The notes beneath the pieces were generated by a model, which did no database searches, had not been told where the DNA came from, and worked only from the letters and a program-made list of their open reading frames with translations. 43,504 nt of DNA from a virus. Numbering within the stretch: position 1 is the first letter of the stretch; each line of letters begins with the position of its first letter. The stretch is taken from positions 1 through 43,504 of the IMG/VR virus record IMGVR_UViG_3300017708_000944. One strand, written 5' to 3'. The position numbers and the translations under genes were made by a program. This document shows positions 14,164 to 23,185 of this stretch, one piece after another.

Positions 14164-16353
14164 CTATGTAATGGTTTGAACATCAGTTGAAGTAATTGAC
14201 ATTGAACCTACACCTAACGTAGCACCAAAAGTACCACTGTTATAATTTACACTCTCAAAATCACTTGTCTTGTCGGTAATAGTGTTGTAAGTATTATAAG
14301 TCTGTTCAGTTCCCCCATAATTGTAATCAGTTGGAGATGATATTGAGGTCAAGACTAAATCTCCATATGTTCCTGCAGTTATATTCTTTGGAAATTTTAC
14401 AATAGCTGGTCTGTGATCATAACCACCGCCTCCACCACTCATACCCCAAGCCATGATGATATTACCATTTATATCAGTTTTTAAACAATTCCCTGATTGT
14501 AACCAATTGTACCAATATGATGTTTGAGGATAACCAGATGATGGAACAACTTGCATGTTGTGATTAGGACTTGATCCAGAAAACTGTGCCAACCAAGTAC
14601 CTATTTGTGATCCATCTTCTGCAGAGAATCGTCTTATGTATACCTCATCTGTATACCCTTGGTTAGCCACTGTCTGTGCAGTCGTTATTTCAGTACCTAC
14701 ATCATTTACTGCCATGCCCCATATACCCTGATCACCGTAAGTTCTATCTAATCTTTTCCCCCAGATAATACTACCATCACTACCTGCATGTTTTACTATG
14801 TAACCGTGATCATCATTATTTACATCTGTCTGTCTACACGTGCCTGCAGTTACGAAATCATTAGAATAATTTCCACACATCGATATATTGCTTGCTCTAT
14901 CGAGATGACTTGAACTTTCAAATTGTCCATGCAAAAAAGTATAATCTAAAGTCGGAGCACCAGTTTGAGGTATACTAAACTTCATTGTTAGAGCATGTGA
15001 TCCAGAACCACTACTACCCCCTGCACTAGATGTAATATACATTTTATCATTAGCATCAATCATTATATCTGAGGGATAATGCGCGGCACTTGTATCAGAA
15101 GGAGGTGCAAAACCACAAAACCCTAAAGAACCATCAGAATTAATTTTAGTAATACCTATTTGTTCAGCATTATACTGTACAGGAGTGTCATCATACGCTG
15201 ATTGTCTAATACGCCATACACTCCAGATGTTACCATAACTGTCCAATGCCATATGTATATACTCTTGTTCTTTATAATAACTTGGATTAGGTATAGTTTT
15301 CCATTTTATTATTTTTGACCAAAGTCTACTCCCACTTGAATTGAACTTTGCAACATGTCCCCAGTTTCCTTGAACTCCTGATCCTGCCGTATCTTTCAGG
15401 TTCATAGCATATCCTGCATCATAACCAGCGATAATTGGATTATTATTTGCATCTACTTCTACATCAAAACATCTAGTGTAGTAGCTACCTGTAGTAGCAG
15501 TTGTATAATTAGGAGAACCAGTGTCAGTTCTTCTACCAACTCCAAACTTTCTTGCCCACTGTTTAGTACCAGTACCATTTACTTTTATAAGAAAACTACC
15601 CTCACCATAGTTTGCTTCTCGACCCATTTTGTAATAAGATCCGTCTGATGCAGAAGCAACTGAGTTACAATATAACCAAGGGTAACTACCAGAACCTCCA
15701 AGATTGCTTGTTGTAATACCACTATAACCTGTTGGCGTTTGCGATCTAGTGAAAAATCCTGTACTAGTAGCATTACTTGGTGGAATAGTTGTACTATAAC
15801 TTATAGTAACTTCTTTGGCAACAAAATCAATACCGTCACTCCACTTGAACGTGTAGATAAAATCACCGTTCGAATCGTTCAAGTTACCTGCCGCAACCTC
15901 AATACCGATACTATCTGCACTCTTTGGTGTAAAAGTCCAGACAGATGAGTCAACTGTAATATCTACCATATACTGCGCTGAATCACTAGCAAAACTTTGA
16001 TCCAATAAAGTAGCAGTATCTGAGTCTTGCGCCTTTGCGATTACAACTAGAGGTGTTACTGAGTCTGCAACTGAATAAGCACCACTTGGTTCCACGTCCC
16101 AAGAAGGTGCAAGACTAAAAACTGAAGTGTTATACCAACCAGACCCATTCGAAATGTATAGTCTTTTATTCTCTTGGACGAGAGCCTCTTCACCTTCTTT
16201 TAGACCTGACATAGGTAATGAGTCAAGTGTGTCAAATAAGGTAAATGTACCACTAGTACCACCACCTATACCAGTAATACCTGCAGAATCAATATTATTA
16301 GTTCTTGCAGTTCCACTTAGAAAAGAAGCAATGTCACGATTCTTACTACTCAT
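14164..16353 (-). CDS. Tail-fibre or virion surface protein with beta-propeller-like repeats
   Basis: The 729-residue protein has an N-terminal anchoring region (SSKNRDIASFLSG, then LPMSGLKEGEEALVQENKRL, GSGWYNTSVFSLAP). A cadherin/Ig-like module follows (residues 90-190: SVTPLVVIAKAQDSD ... FIYTFKWSDGIDF). From about residue 205 come repeated blades of the type VDANNNPIIAGYD, LDSYGNIWSVWR, IDANDKMYITSSAG and TDINGNIIMAWG, which look like SBBP/propeller repeats. The N-terminal 185 residues are paralogous to the next protein. It probably sits in the distal tail and binds the host surface. It overlaps the next gene by four bases. Confidence 0.78.
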   Translation of the reverse strand: MSSKNRDIASFLSGTARTNNIDSAGITGIGGGTSGTFTLFDTLDSLPMSGLKEGEEALVQENKRLYISNGSGWYNTSVFSLAPSWDVEPSGAYSVADSVTPLVVIAKAQDSDTATLLDQSFASDSAQYMVDITVDSSVWTFTPKSADSIGIEVAAGNLNDSNGDFIYTFKWSDGIDFVAKEVTISYSTTIPPSNATSTGFFTRSQTPTGYSGITTSNLGGSGSYPWLYCNSVASASDGSYYKMGREANYGEGSFLIKVNGTGTKQWARKFGVGRRTDTGSPNYTTATTGSYYTRCFDVEVDANNNPIIAGYDAGYAMNLKDTAGSGVQGNWGHVAKFNSSGSRLWSKIIKWKTIPNPSYYKEQEYIHMALDSYGNIWSVWRIRQSAYDDTPVQYNAEQIGITKINSDGSLGFCGFAPPSDTSAAHYPSDIMIDANDKMYITSSAGGSSGSGSHALTMKFSIPQTGAPTLDYTFLHGQFESSSHLDRASNISMCGNYSNDFVTAGTCRQTDVNNDDHGYIVKHAGSDGSIIWGKRLDRTYGDQGIWGMAVNDVGTEITTAQTVANQGYTDEVYIRRFSAEDGSQIGTWLAQFSGSSPNHNMQVVPSSGYPQTSYWYNWLQSGNCLKTDINGNIIMAWGMSGGGGGYDHRPAIVKFPKNITAGTYGDLVLTSISSPTDYNYGGTEQTYNTYNTITDKTSDFESVNYNSGTFGATLGVGSMSITSTDVQTIT

Positions 16354-17720
16354 GATAATGAAACTTTACCAACAAATTCAAATTTTCCTGAAGATCCTCC
16401 ACTGTAACTGGCGTAGTATGCGTAGTATGAACTTGACATTGAATAGTTTGAACAGTAAGTAGTGTTTACAGCATTAGCAACGTTAGTTGTGGTTGTCACA
16501 GAGTCATCACCAGAGTTTCCGTTTGGAAATCCACCATAACTGCTACCACCACCCCTTGTATACAGTCCACCTGTATTACTAAAGGCATATCCTTCTAAAT
16601 TACTGTTAGTACTGATCGAAGTATAAGATGCTCCATAAGTAGTAGAACCTTGATACCTAGTATCGTTACCACCACCAGAACCTGCAACAAGTATAATTGG
16701 TCTTACATTCTTCCCATCACTAGCAGTCATACCAGTATAAGTAGCGTCTTCTATCCATACCTGACCAAGACCACCAGATCCACCAGATGTCTGGTCACTC
16801 TCTGTTTGGTAAGATTTGTATCCACGTTGGCCTGGTCTCATGTATATTTTTGAATCTGGATTTATTGGTGTTACTGTTACATCAAAGTAATATCCCATTC
16901 CACCGTTACCTGAGTTAGCACCACCAGATCCTTGTGCTTGATAACATCTGAGAGTAAATGGTTCGGTGCCTGGAATGACAAAAGAATACATTGGAGCAAC
17001 ATTGCCAGACCCTATAGTAACACCCCCATTATTTGCATCAGGTGGAAAGACATAATGAGGCCCTAATGAACCTGCGCTCATAGTTTGTGCAGTTCGTGTA
17101 TTCGATGATGCAGTTGACGCCTGTAAATAAAAACTACCATCTTGAGAAGGTGTTGATCCAGGCGAGTATGTTATGGTAGATGTTTGAGTTGCAAAACTAA
17201 CACCATCTGTCCACTTAAATGTATAAATGAAATCACCATTAGAATCATTTAGATTACCTGCGGCGACCTCTTGACCAATACTGTCTGCACTCTTAGGAGT
17301 AAAAGTAAACACAGATGAATCTGCTGTAATAGATCTCATCATGTATTGTGCTGAGTCACTAGCAAAACTTATATTAGATATTAAAGAATCTGGATTATCT
17401 GAGTCAAGTGCTTTTGCGGTTACAACAAGAGGTACAGAAGAATCTGTAATAGTATAAGTTGCATCAGGTGTGGTTACAAAATAGGGTGCTAGGTTTACAA
17501 ACGAAGCATTGTACCAACCCACACCATTAGATAGATACATTCTACTATTTGCTTCAACAAACGCACGTTGACCTTCTTTAAGACCAGTTACAGGTAAAGA
17601 GTCTAAAGAAGTAAAATAATCGACTGATCCACCCCCACCAACACTGAGTGCATCATTGTCGGGGTTATCTTTCTCTGTCTTTCCTAAGATCCTCGCAAGA
17701 TCTCTGGTGCGACTACTCAT
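16350..17720 (-). CDS. Tail-fibre protein with glycine-rich adhesin-like C-terminus
   Basis: The 456-residue protein repeats the anchoring and Ig-like modules of its neighbour (SSRTRDLARILGKTE, LPVTGLKEGQRAFVEANSRM, NDSNGDFIYTFKWTDG). It then changes to a Gly/Ser/Tyr-rich C-terminal half (QGSGGANSGNGGMGYYFD, GGSGGLGQVWIED, VAGSGGGNDTRYQ, RGGGSSYGGFPNG). Poly-Gly segments alternating with variable loops recall T-even gp38-type adhesins. This is the best receptor-binding candidate in the window. The shared N-terminus with the propeller protein suggests modular exchange of tips on a common base. Confidence 0.78.
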   Translation of the reverse strand: MSSRTRDLARILGKTEKDNPDNDALSVGGGGSVDYFTSLDSLPVTGLKEGQRAFVEANSRMYLSNGVGWYNASFVNLAPYFVTTPDATYTITDSSVPLVVTAKALDSDNPDSLISNISFASDSAQYMMRSITADSSVFTFTPKSADSIGQEVAAGNLNDSNGDFIYTFKWTDGVSFATQTSTITYSPGSTPSQDGSFYLQASTASSNTRTAQTMSAGSLGPHYVFPPDANNGGVTIGSGNVAPMYSFVIPGTEPFTLRCYQAQGSGGANSGNGGMGYYFDVTVTPINPDSKIYMRPGQRGYKSYQTESDQTSGGSGGLGQVWIEDATYTGMTASDGKNVRPIILVAGSGGGNDTRYQGSTTYGASYTSISTNSNLEGYAFSNTGGLYTRGGGSSYGGFPNGNSGDDSVTTTTNVANAVNTTYCSNYSMSSSYYAYYASYSGGSSGKFEFVGKVSLS

Positions 17721-18265
17721 CCGCCTATTCCCTTTGCATCATAATAGTCACGAAACCTTTTTAACAATACAGGTTTTGCCTGTCCTGTTAATGATTTCTT
17801 ATATCTTTTATCGTGTATTGATGAGGTATGAGATTTCTTTTTCTTTCTTGGGCCCATCACAGTATCTTTTGGATTAGGAATATCTCCAGTACTGACTGTA
17901 GGAACATCCTCATTTATCTTGAGTTCTTTTCTCAGTGCATCAATTTTCTTAACTATCTCTTTTTGTTTTGGAGATCCAGGCATTGCTTTCATTGCAAGGT
18001 TGTATAACTTGTACAAGTCAGACATTTGATTGCCTGGCCTACGTGATGCAAACGCCTCTTTCTTTAACCCCTTCTTGAGTCTCTCTAGATCTTTTTTGAG
18101 TTTGTCCGTATCAGTAGGTTTTCTAATACCAGACTTTGTCATATCATTTCTAGTCATAGACAATTCGTCTACCTTCTTATCACCGTCCTTAGACATTGAA
18201 CCAGTTTTTACAACGCCTGAGTTTTTTATTTTATTAATAAGTTTGCCTATGCGTGGGTTTCTCAT
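17717..18265 (-). CDS. Basic hypothetical protein in the virion gene block
   Basis: The 182-residue protein is Lys/Arg-rich and probably partly disordered. It contains a helical region (TDTDKLKKDLERLKKGLKKE, residues 52-71) and a C-terminal KRYKKSLTGQAKPVLLKRFRD segment. No known family recognised. It overlaps both the fibre gene and the gene upstream by four bases. Such basic proteins in this block may be packaged or bind nucleic acid, but that is inference. Confidence 0.62.
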   Translation of the reverse strand: MRNPRIGKLINKIKNSGVVKTGSMSKDGDKKVDELSMTRNDMTKSGIRKPTDTDKLKKDLERLKKGLKKEAFASRRPGNQMSDLYKLYNLAMKAMPGSPKQKEIVKKIDALRKELKINEDVPTVSTGDIPNPKDTVMGPRKKKKSHTSSIHDKRYKKSLTGQAKPVLLKRFRDYYDAKGIGG

Positions 18266-18849
18266 TTGTAAATCTCTCTTATAGTAACGTATACTTTTTG
18301 ATTAGTTCTCATATGAGTTGCTTCATATATGTCAACTCCGAATACATCACCAATAGGATAACAGTCTTCTAGAATACGTATCTGATCTTTTGCATTACAC
18401 ATTTCTTCTATTGTACTGTTCAATACTTTTGAATCTCTTATTCTATACACTCCATGCGATAACTGTTTATCTTCTACTACAAACCATTCACTGTTCTCAT
18501 TTAAAAAATCTAGAGATTCTATTCCAACCTTTTCACATATTTGTTTCAGTTCCTTGTCGGTCATTCCAGTCTTTTCTTTGATAAGATAGAGCGCTGCCGC
18601 AAAACTTCCAAGTCGTGATCCTCCGCCTGGTGCTTTTGATATGATCCTTTTAATGTTAGCGCACAAGCGAATGAAAGGAGTCCAAGTAGAACTCTTCTCC
18701 AAGTTATCAATTTTAACACTCTTGACACGCTTACCATTTTCGTCTATAATGCCTGCTTTGTACGCATCCCAGTCTTTCCAGTCTAGTACCAACATACGAA
18801 TAAAACGAAAAGCATATACGGTATCTGCTGCTTTCTTTAACAGTCCCAT
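18262..18849 (-). CDS. Conserved T4-like marine phage protein
   Basis: The 195-residue protein opens MGLLKKAADTVYAFRFIRML and continues VLDWKDWDAYKAGIIDENGK, a pattern I remember from marine T4-like phages, where it is uncharacterised. A central segment, STWTPFIRLCANIKRIISKA then PGGGSRLGSFAAALYLI, is followed by DKELKQICEKVGIESLDFL. No catalytic motif is clear. It is coupled to genes on both sides in the presumed late block. Function unknown. Confidence 0.72.
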   Translation of the reverse strand: MGLLKKAADTVYAFRFIRMLVLDWKDWDAYKAGIIDENGKRVKSVKIDNLEKSSTWTPFIRLCANIKRIISKAPGGGSRLGSFAAALYLIKEKTGMTDKELKQICEKVGIESLDFLNENSEWFVVEDKQLSHGVYRIRDSKVLNSTIEEMCNAKDQIRILEDCYPIGDVFGVDIYEATHMRTNQKVYVTIREIYK

Positions 18850-19208
18850 TAAATTTTCCTTAATGCTTCTATGACTCTATCATCCATCTCGATTCCAACC
18901 AGTTGATCATTAGTAATATATTTTAAAAAAATTAAAAATGGTTTTATTACTGGCCAGTGCCTTTCGTCTAATTTTACTTTCAACATATTGACCGAGTGTT
19001 CGATCCCAAATGCATTAAATATAACAATCAAGTGATTTAAAATTAAACGTTCGGAAAGATCTTTATCATCTAGATATCGATTTACCAAACGTTTTACATA
19101 TTTAAATCGTTTCAAATCCTCGTAGAACTCATCAATGTCTGAGAACCGAGGGTTATAATAATGTTTTGCCGCATATAACAGCAGATTAGATTCAGTCAAA
19201 TTGTCCAT
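18849..19208 (-). CDS. Conserved small helical phage protein
   Basis: The 119-residue all-helical protein (SNLLLYAAKHYYNPRFSDID, FYEDLKRFKYVKRLVNRYL, SERLILNHLIVIFNAFG, WPVIKPFLIFLKYI) resembles an uncharacterised protein conserved in marine T4-like phages. No signal, membrane or metal motif is convincing. It overlaps the next gene by one base. Function unknown. Confidence 0.72.
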   Translation of the reverse strand: MDNLTESNLLLYAAKHYYNPRFSDIDEFYEDLKRFKYVKRLVNRYLDDKDLSERLILNHLIVIFNAFGIEHSVNMLKVKLDERHWPVIKPFLIFLKYITNDQLVGIEMDDRVIEALRKI

Positions 19209-19222
19209 TATAAACTTATATA

Positions 19223-19555
19223 TTATGAAAGTAAGTTCTTAACTTTACCTACTAAGGTTGACTTCTTTTGTCTACGATCTAACTCTACACCATGTTCTCT
19301 ACCGAGTTCTTCAAGTTCTACCTTTGACATATCTTCTAGGACATCATCTTCTATTACTTCAATAGGTTCTACATGTTCTTGTGCATGTTCTTGTGCACTA
19401 GTAGGTGCTTCTGTCAAAGTTACTGCAGTACCCATGTACTCTGCAATGTCTGCTTCTGATATTTTTTTAGGTAGTAAGAGTTCACCAGTCTTTGGATGTT
19501 TCCACCCTTTTGCTGTGGGAACCGCATCTTTTTTCCATGAAGGAGGTTTTATCAT
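19223..19555 (-). CDS. Small protein with C-terminal HeH/SAP-like motif
   Basis: The 110-residue protein has an N-terminal PPSWKKDAVPTAKGWKHPKT stretch ending in GELLLPKK, an acidic linker (HVEPIEVIEDDVLED) and a C-terminal MSKVELEELGREHGVELDRR then QKKSTLVGKVKNLL. That end resembles the helix-extended-loop-helix (HeH/SAP-like) DNA-binding motif seen in phage structural proteins. A head or DNA-associated role is possible. Confidence in the fold is moderate. Confidence 0.65.
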   Translation of the reverse strand: MIKPPSWKKDAVPTAKGWKHPKTGELLLPKKISEADIAEYMGTAVTLTEAPTSAQEHAQEHVEPIEVIEDDVLEDMSKVELEELGREHGVELDRRQKKSTLVGKVKNLLS

Positions 19556-20289
19556 TATTTCATTCCTTTCAATGCGTCTACAACTTTGTTAACAACATTC
19601 TGGTCACCAGATCTTACTTGATCACCACCGTTACGAGGTTTCGCAGGTTTCGTTACTTTACCTGCTTTTGATGCATCATCATGCCCCTTTTCTTCGGTGT
19701 CATCAACTTCTTTTGGTTGATTAACCATATCCTTTGCACCCTTACCTTTTAACTTGTCATCCATAGTCTCAGGCTTAGTTGCACCTTTGGTTTGTTTATT
19801 TTCTAACACCGCAAGGAGTTTTTCACGTATAGTAGATTCTTTTTGTTCCACTGAATTCTCCTTTGATCCTTTATCCAACTTAGGATTCATTTCTACATCA
19901 CCTTCTTTGTCTTTACCTTTTTTCATTGATTTAGAAATTGCTTTTCTACGTTTATGTAAATACTTGTCACTAGAATCGACATCACCATCATTGTCGATGT
20001 CTTTGTCTTTGCGATCCTTGTGTTTACCCTTCAATGCATTTTTATTTACTGCGTCCATTGCTTCTTTCATCAGAGCATCGTGATTCTTTTTTGCATATGC
20101 ATCTGCTTCAGGCTTTGAGTCAAACTGTTTGACCTTTTCACCTTTTACATTGTACACACAAAACTTGCCATCTTTTTCTTTCTTGACATGACTTGTGGGA
20201 TTCATAGTATGATCCTTTTTAGAATCATAGTCTTCGTTTTGGACATTGTTGGAACGAGATGCCCACTCGTTAAATATATTCTTAAACAT
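19555..20289 (-). CDS. Lysine-rich protein with dockerin-like calcium loop
   Basis: The 244-residue protein is highly charged and probably disordered. Residues 95-120 contain KDKDIDNDGDVDSSDKYLHK, a D-x-D-x-D-G-D-x-x-x-x-D calcium-loop motif that I remember recurring in marine T4-like phage proteins. The N-terminus MFKNIFNEW is the short amphipathic start typical of this block, and an internal KREKLLAVLENK-like helix (residues 155-166) precedes a Gly/Lys tail. Perhaps an internal head or scaffold-associated protein. Composition alone cannot settle this. Confidence 0.65.
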   Translation of the reverse strand: MFKNIFNEWASRSNNVQNEDYDSKKDHTMNPTSHVKKEKDGKFCVYNVKGEKVKQFDSKPEADAYAKKNHDALMKEAMDAVNKNALKGKHKDRKDKDIDNDGDVDSSDKYLHKRRKAISKSMKKGKDKEGDVEMNPKLDKGSKENSVEQKESTIREKLLAVLENKQTKGATKPETMDDKLKGKGAKDMVNQPKEVDDTEEKGHDDASKAGKVTKPAKPRNGGDQVRSGDQNVVNKVVDALKGMK

Positions 20290-20297
20290 GTTTACTC

Positions 20298-20579
20298 CTA
20301 AACTAACATATGGGCAACATAAGTCCCAACAGCGGCAATAACTGCCGCGTATACTATTTTATTTATAAGGTTGACGGTACGTGCGTTATCGTCAACCTTC
20401 TTCTCTATATCATCTAACTTAGATGAAAATCTATTCATTCTTTCCCAAGATTTCTCCCTATAATCGTTATAAGCATCCATCTTTTCTTCAAACCGAGCAA
20501 GAGAAACAAGTACCTCACCCATCTTATCGAGTTTTTCCTCGATACGATCTAGTCTTTTATCTGTATTCTCTGCCATCAT
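20298..20579 (-). CDS. Coiled-coil protein with C-terminal membrane anchor
   Basis: The 92-93 residue protein has a heptad-rich coiled coil (KRLDRIEEKLDKMGEVLVSL ... FSSKLDDIEKKVDDNARTV) and a single C-terminal membrane helix (NKIVYAAVIAAVGTYVAHML). This is the layout of haemolysin XhlA-like and other phage lysis-accessory proteins. Two adjacent ATG codons could start it. It sits among three other tiny membrane proteins, so a membrane or lysis module is plausible. Confidence 0.65.
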   Translation of the reverse strand: MMAENTDKRLDRIEEKLDKMGEVLVSLARFEEKMDAYNDYREKSWERMNRFSSKLDDIEKKVDDNARTVNLINKIVYAAVIAAVGTYVAHMLV

Positions 20580-20587
20580 TTTTCTTT

Positions 20588-20845
20588 CTATGGGTTCAAT
20601 TGTTTTGGATCTGCATCCATGAATTCTCTTATAATGAATAGACCATCATCACTAACTCTAACTCTGAGTTCTTTACAACCTAGTCTAACAGAACCTGTAT
20701 ATTCGGTAGATTTACCACCACGTAAAGTTCTTTCAATAGTTCTTTTTGCTTTTAAACAATCACCTAATCCATCACGAACTGTATACTCTTTTAATTCCAT
20801 GGGGTTGCCAAACCACATTAGAAGAATGAATGCGTCTATTATCAT
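20588..20845 (-). CDS. Small hypothetical protein with hydrophobic N-terminus
   Basis: The 85-residue protein begins with a short hydrophobic stretch (MIIDAFILLMWFGNPMEL) and continues with KEYTVRDGLGDCLKAKRTIE, a possible two-Cys pair (Cys near 30 and 57) and GLFIIREFMDADPKQLNP. The N-terminus might be a signal or anchor. No family recognised. It lies in the small membrane-protein cluster. Confidence 0.58.
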   Translation of the reverse strand: MIIDAFILLMWFGNPMELKEYTVRDGLGDCLKAKRTIERTLRGGKSTEYTGSVRLGCKELRVRVSDDGLFIIREFMDADPKQLNP

Positions 20846-20847
20846 TT

Positions 20848-21300
20848 CTAGTGTCCGTTGTGTTTATTACTCGGTTTCATCCCATTCATCTCGTGTACCA
20901 TGTCCATTATATCGTTACGTATTTTTTCGTGCGCTGCTTCAAGTTGGTTTATTCGCTTCTCGTAAAACTCAAGTGTAAGTTTCTGTTGTTGATCAAATGG
21001 TGCTTGACCGCTTTCTATTTCGTCTGTTAGTTTCTCAAGTTCAGTCGCTAAGTGTTCAATTAACATATATTGTTCACTATCTGCAGGTAGTGACCCCATT
21101 TCACCACGAGGCCACTTAATTCTAAACTCGGTATTGAATTCCAGATCTGCTTGCATCATAGTGATGTTTGTTTCGATCTGGTTTAATCTTTCTACAATAC
21201 CGAAGTATGCCCAAGTTGCAATCGATGCCGCGGCAATCATACTAATTATATTACGAAGTGGTAATGCTACCTCTGTATTTTCATTCACTTTTGTCGCCAT
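20848..21300 (-). CDS. Single-span membrane protein with coiled coil
   Basis: The 150-residue protein has one membrane helix near the N-terminus (LRNIISMIAAASIATWAYFG, residues 16-35) and a long helical C-terminal part with coiled-coil character (VERLNQIETNITMMQADLEF, YEKRINQLEAAHEKIRNDI). I recall similar proteins in marine T4-like phages without known function. With its small neighbours it may form a membrane module. The stop is two bases before the next start. Confidence 0.65.
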   Translation of the reverse strand: MATKVNENTEVALPLRNIISMIAAASIATWAYFGIVERLNQIETNITMMQADLEFNTEFRIKWPRGEMGSLPADSEQYMLIEHLATELEKLTDEIESGQAPFDQQQKLTLEFYEKRINQLEAAHEKIRNDIMDMVHEMNGMKPSNKHNGH

Positions 21301-21307
21301 AATTAAA

Positions 21308-21505
21308 TTATCCTTTTCCTGATATGTACCCTGCTACTATGCCAACAATGCCTGTAATTGACATTTGAAGCAGTTCTACTATATTAGCGTCAAGTTCGCC
21401 TCCGTGTTCTGACGCCATCATGAATTCGTCAACCACGATAAGTCCTAATAATCCCATAAGACCTACTACCATGATTAATACTGTTATGTCTTTTATTCTG
21501 CTCAT
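21308..21505 (-). CDS. Two-span small membrane protein, holin-like topology
   Basis: The 65-residue protein has two hydrophobic helices (ITVLIMVVGLMGLLGLIVVD and LLQMSITGIVGIVAGYISG) joined by an acidic loop (EFMMASEHGGELDANIVE) and a short Lys end. Size and topology fit a class II holin or similar small membrane protein. There is no sequence match I recognise. It is coupled by one base to the upstream gene. Confidence 0.62.
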   Translation of the reverse strand: MSRIKDITVLIMVVGLMGLLGLIVVDEFMMASEHGGELDANIVELLQMSITGIVGIVAGYISGKG

Positions 21506-21861
21506 TAGTTATCTACCTTTGCTCCCGAGCGCCACTGCCAACATGACCAGTACCTTGCCTTTGTCTTTGGGCCTGGATTGTCACAGTTGTGTCTGGCGCG
21601 AAATGATTTTCGTCTAGCAGGATCATCGCGTTTGATCTCCATATTAGGATCTCCGAAAGATACTTTCACAACATTACCCTTCTCGTTCTTAACGTAAACA
21701 TAAAACTTCTTACTACCACCACGAGTTGGATTATTCAGTGTAACCTTCTTACCTTGATACTCTGATTCTACTAGTTCTAAGTCATCATATAAATCGCACG
21801 ACTCACAGACATCGTCTATATGTTCTGCAGTGAAATTCTTAAATGTATCACTTATTGCCAT
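21505..21861 (-). CDS. Conserved phage protein with basic RRKSFRARHNC motif
   Basis: Starting at the ATG at 21859-21861 (GGAGG six bases upstream) the protein is 118 residues. The C-terminal half (KVSFGDPNMEIKRDDPARRK then SFRARHNCDNPGPKTKARYW, SCWQWR) is a conserved-looking motif that I remember from marine phage proteins of unknown function. The two Cys in RHNC and YWSC plus two earlier Cys (CESC) could bind zinc or form the fold core. It overlaps the upstream gene by 14 bases. Function unknown, possibly virion-related. Confidence 0.7.
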   Translation of the reverse strand: MAISDTFKNFTAEHIDDVCESCDLYDDLELVESEYQGKKVTLNNPTRGGSKKFYVYVKNEKGNVVKVSFGDPNMEIKRDDPARRKSFRARHNCDNPGPKTKARYWSCWQWRSGAKVDN

Positions 21862-23185
21862 ATTTGCCTCCAAAGTTTATGCGACTTGCAATACTGTTCT
21901 GTCTTCCAGAAGTACTACCCTTGTTTGTATTAGTTCTTGGTTTTTTACTACCTTTTTGTGTACCATGCATTACTGTATTACCCACATTCTTTAAAAAGTC
22001 CATAACACCTTCTTGGCCTGGTGTCATTTTCTTTGCTCTTTCTGTTGCTTGTGGTGTTCCCTCATCTGGTGCATAACTTTCTTTGTTAGGCGGTTTCTTC
22101 TTGAATGTATCCATACCGTCACCAGTAGACATACGTTTCATGCCACCTTCATTTTTACTTTTCTCTTTTTTAGAGATTGCGATTGCAGCCTGTTGTGCAG
22201 GTGATATTGCTTCTCCTTGTGCACGTTTGATCTGATATTGAGTAGGTGCACCCTTCTCACCTTTCTTACGCATCTTTTCTCCTCGTGCTCTCTTAGCACG
22301 AATGTTTGCCCAAAGACCGTTACCTTCTTCCACAGATTCTTTTTTCAACAACTTCATTGCAACGTTTGCAAGTTGGGTTGCTTTCATCTTATCCATCTTT
22401 GCTTTGTTAGCATCATTCACTTTATTGTAAATCTGCGTAACTGCAGATGCAGTAAACATATCAACCATGACACCATCAATTTTCATTGCTTGTTTTTTGT
22501 CAACTATCTTCATCATTGACTGAACAGTTTTAGATGATTCATCAAGAGATTCTTTTACCTTATCACGATGGTGTTTCTTCTTATCTGCCTTTGTAACTCT
22601 ATCTACAGATTGAATCATGGACGGTTGTTTTACCAACTTGCGTAGATTAGTCTTGACCTCACTAGGTGAATTACCAGACATAAACATTTCTGGAAATCCG
22701 TCTATGTTTACTCTGAAGTCAAAAGATTCAATCATCTCCTTCATATCATCTTTAGACGGTATTTTAAATGGTGCTTTCTTTAGACTTACCTGACTTTTTG
22801 GTTTTGCTTTTGCGGCAGGACTTGCGAGTGCACGTTTCTGCATCTTTGGTGTAATCACTGCTTCACGATATGATTCTTTTTTGATCCAGTTTTTACCTTC
22901 TCGATTATATGCATCATACATACAAGATTTGTTTTCTTTAGTAGGTTTACCGTACATGTCACCGCAGTTTTTGCAACACATGTTCTCCATTCCTTCACCG
23001 ACTTTTCTTAACCCTGCTTTATTTCTCATTTGTGCAGTAGACTTTTTACTTCTAACAATTGAGTCAGCACGTCCTCTTATATCTTTAAGGGATTTCTGTG
23101 TCGAGTTCATAGTCTTAGTTTTCTTATTCTTGTTCATGTGCGCTGCAAACTTTTTATCGTCAATCTTTGGTGCTTTCTCGTCCAT
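21848..23185 (-). CDS. Multi-module lysine-rich phage protein
   Basis: The 445-residue protein is a mosaic of linkers and small conserved modules. Residues 70-78 hold CCKNCGDMYGKPTK, a possible metal-binding Cys cluster. Residues 216-285 hold TVQSMMKIVDKKQAMKIDGV ... FTASAVTQIYNKVNDANKAK. Residues 288-320 hold GNGLWANIRAKRARGEKMRK. I remember the last two modules in many marine T4-like phage proteins, each of unknown role. The C-terminus is basic. It is one of a series of lysine-rich proteins in this block with short N-terminal tags. Probably late-expressed and virion-associated by position. Confidence 0.68.
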   Translation of the reverse strand: MDEKAPKIDDKKFAAHMNKNKKTKTMNSTQKSLKDIRGRADSIVRSKKSTAQMRNKAGLRKVGEGMENMCCKNCGDMYGKPTKENKSCMYDAYNREGKNWIKKESYREAVITPKMQKRALASPAAKAKPKSQVSLKKAPFKIPSKDDMKEMIESFDFRVNIDGFPEMFMSGNSPSEVKTNLRKLVKQPSMIQSVDRVTKADKKKHHRDKVKESLDESSKTVQSMMKIVDKKQAMKIDGVMVDMFTASAVTQIYNKVNDANKAKMDKMKATQLANVAMKLLKKESVEEGNGLWANIRAKRARGEKMRKKGEKGAPTQYQIKRAQGEAISPAQQAAIAISKKEKSKNEGGMKRMSTGDGMDTFKKKPPNKESYAPDEGTPQATERAKKMTPGQEGVMDFLKNVGNTVMHGTQKGSKKPRTNTNKGSTSGRQNSIASRINFGGKYGNK

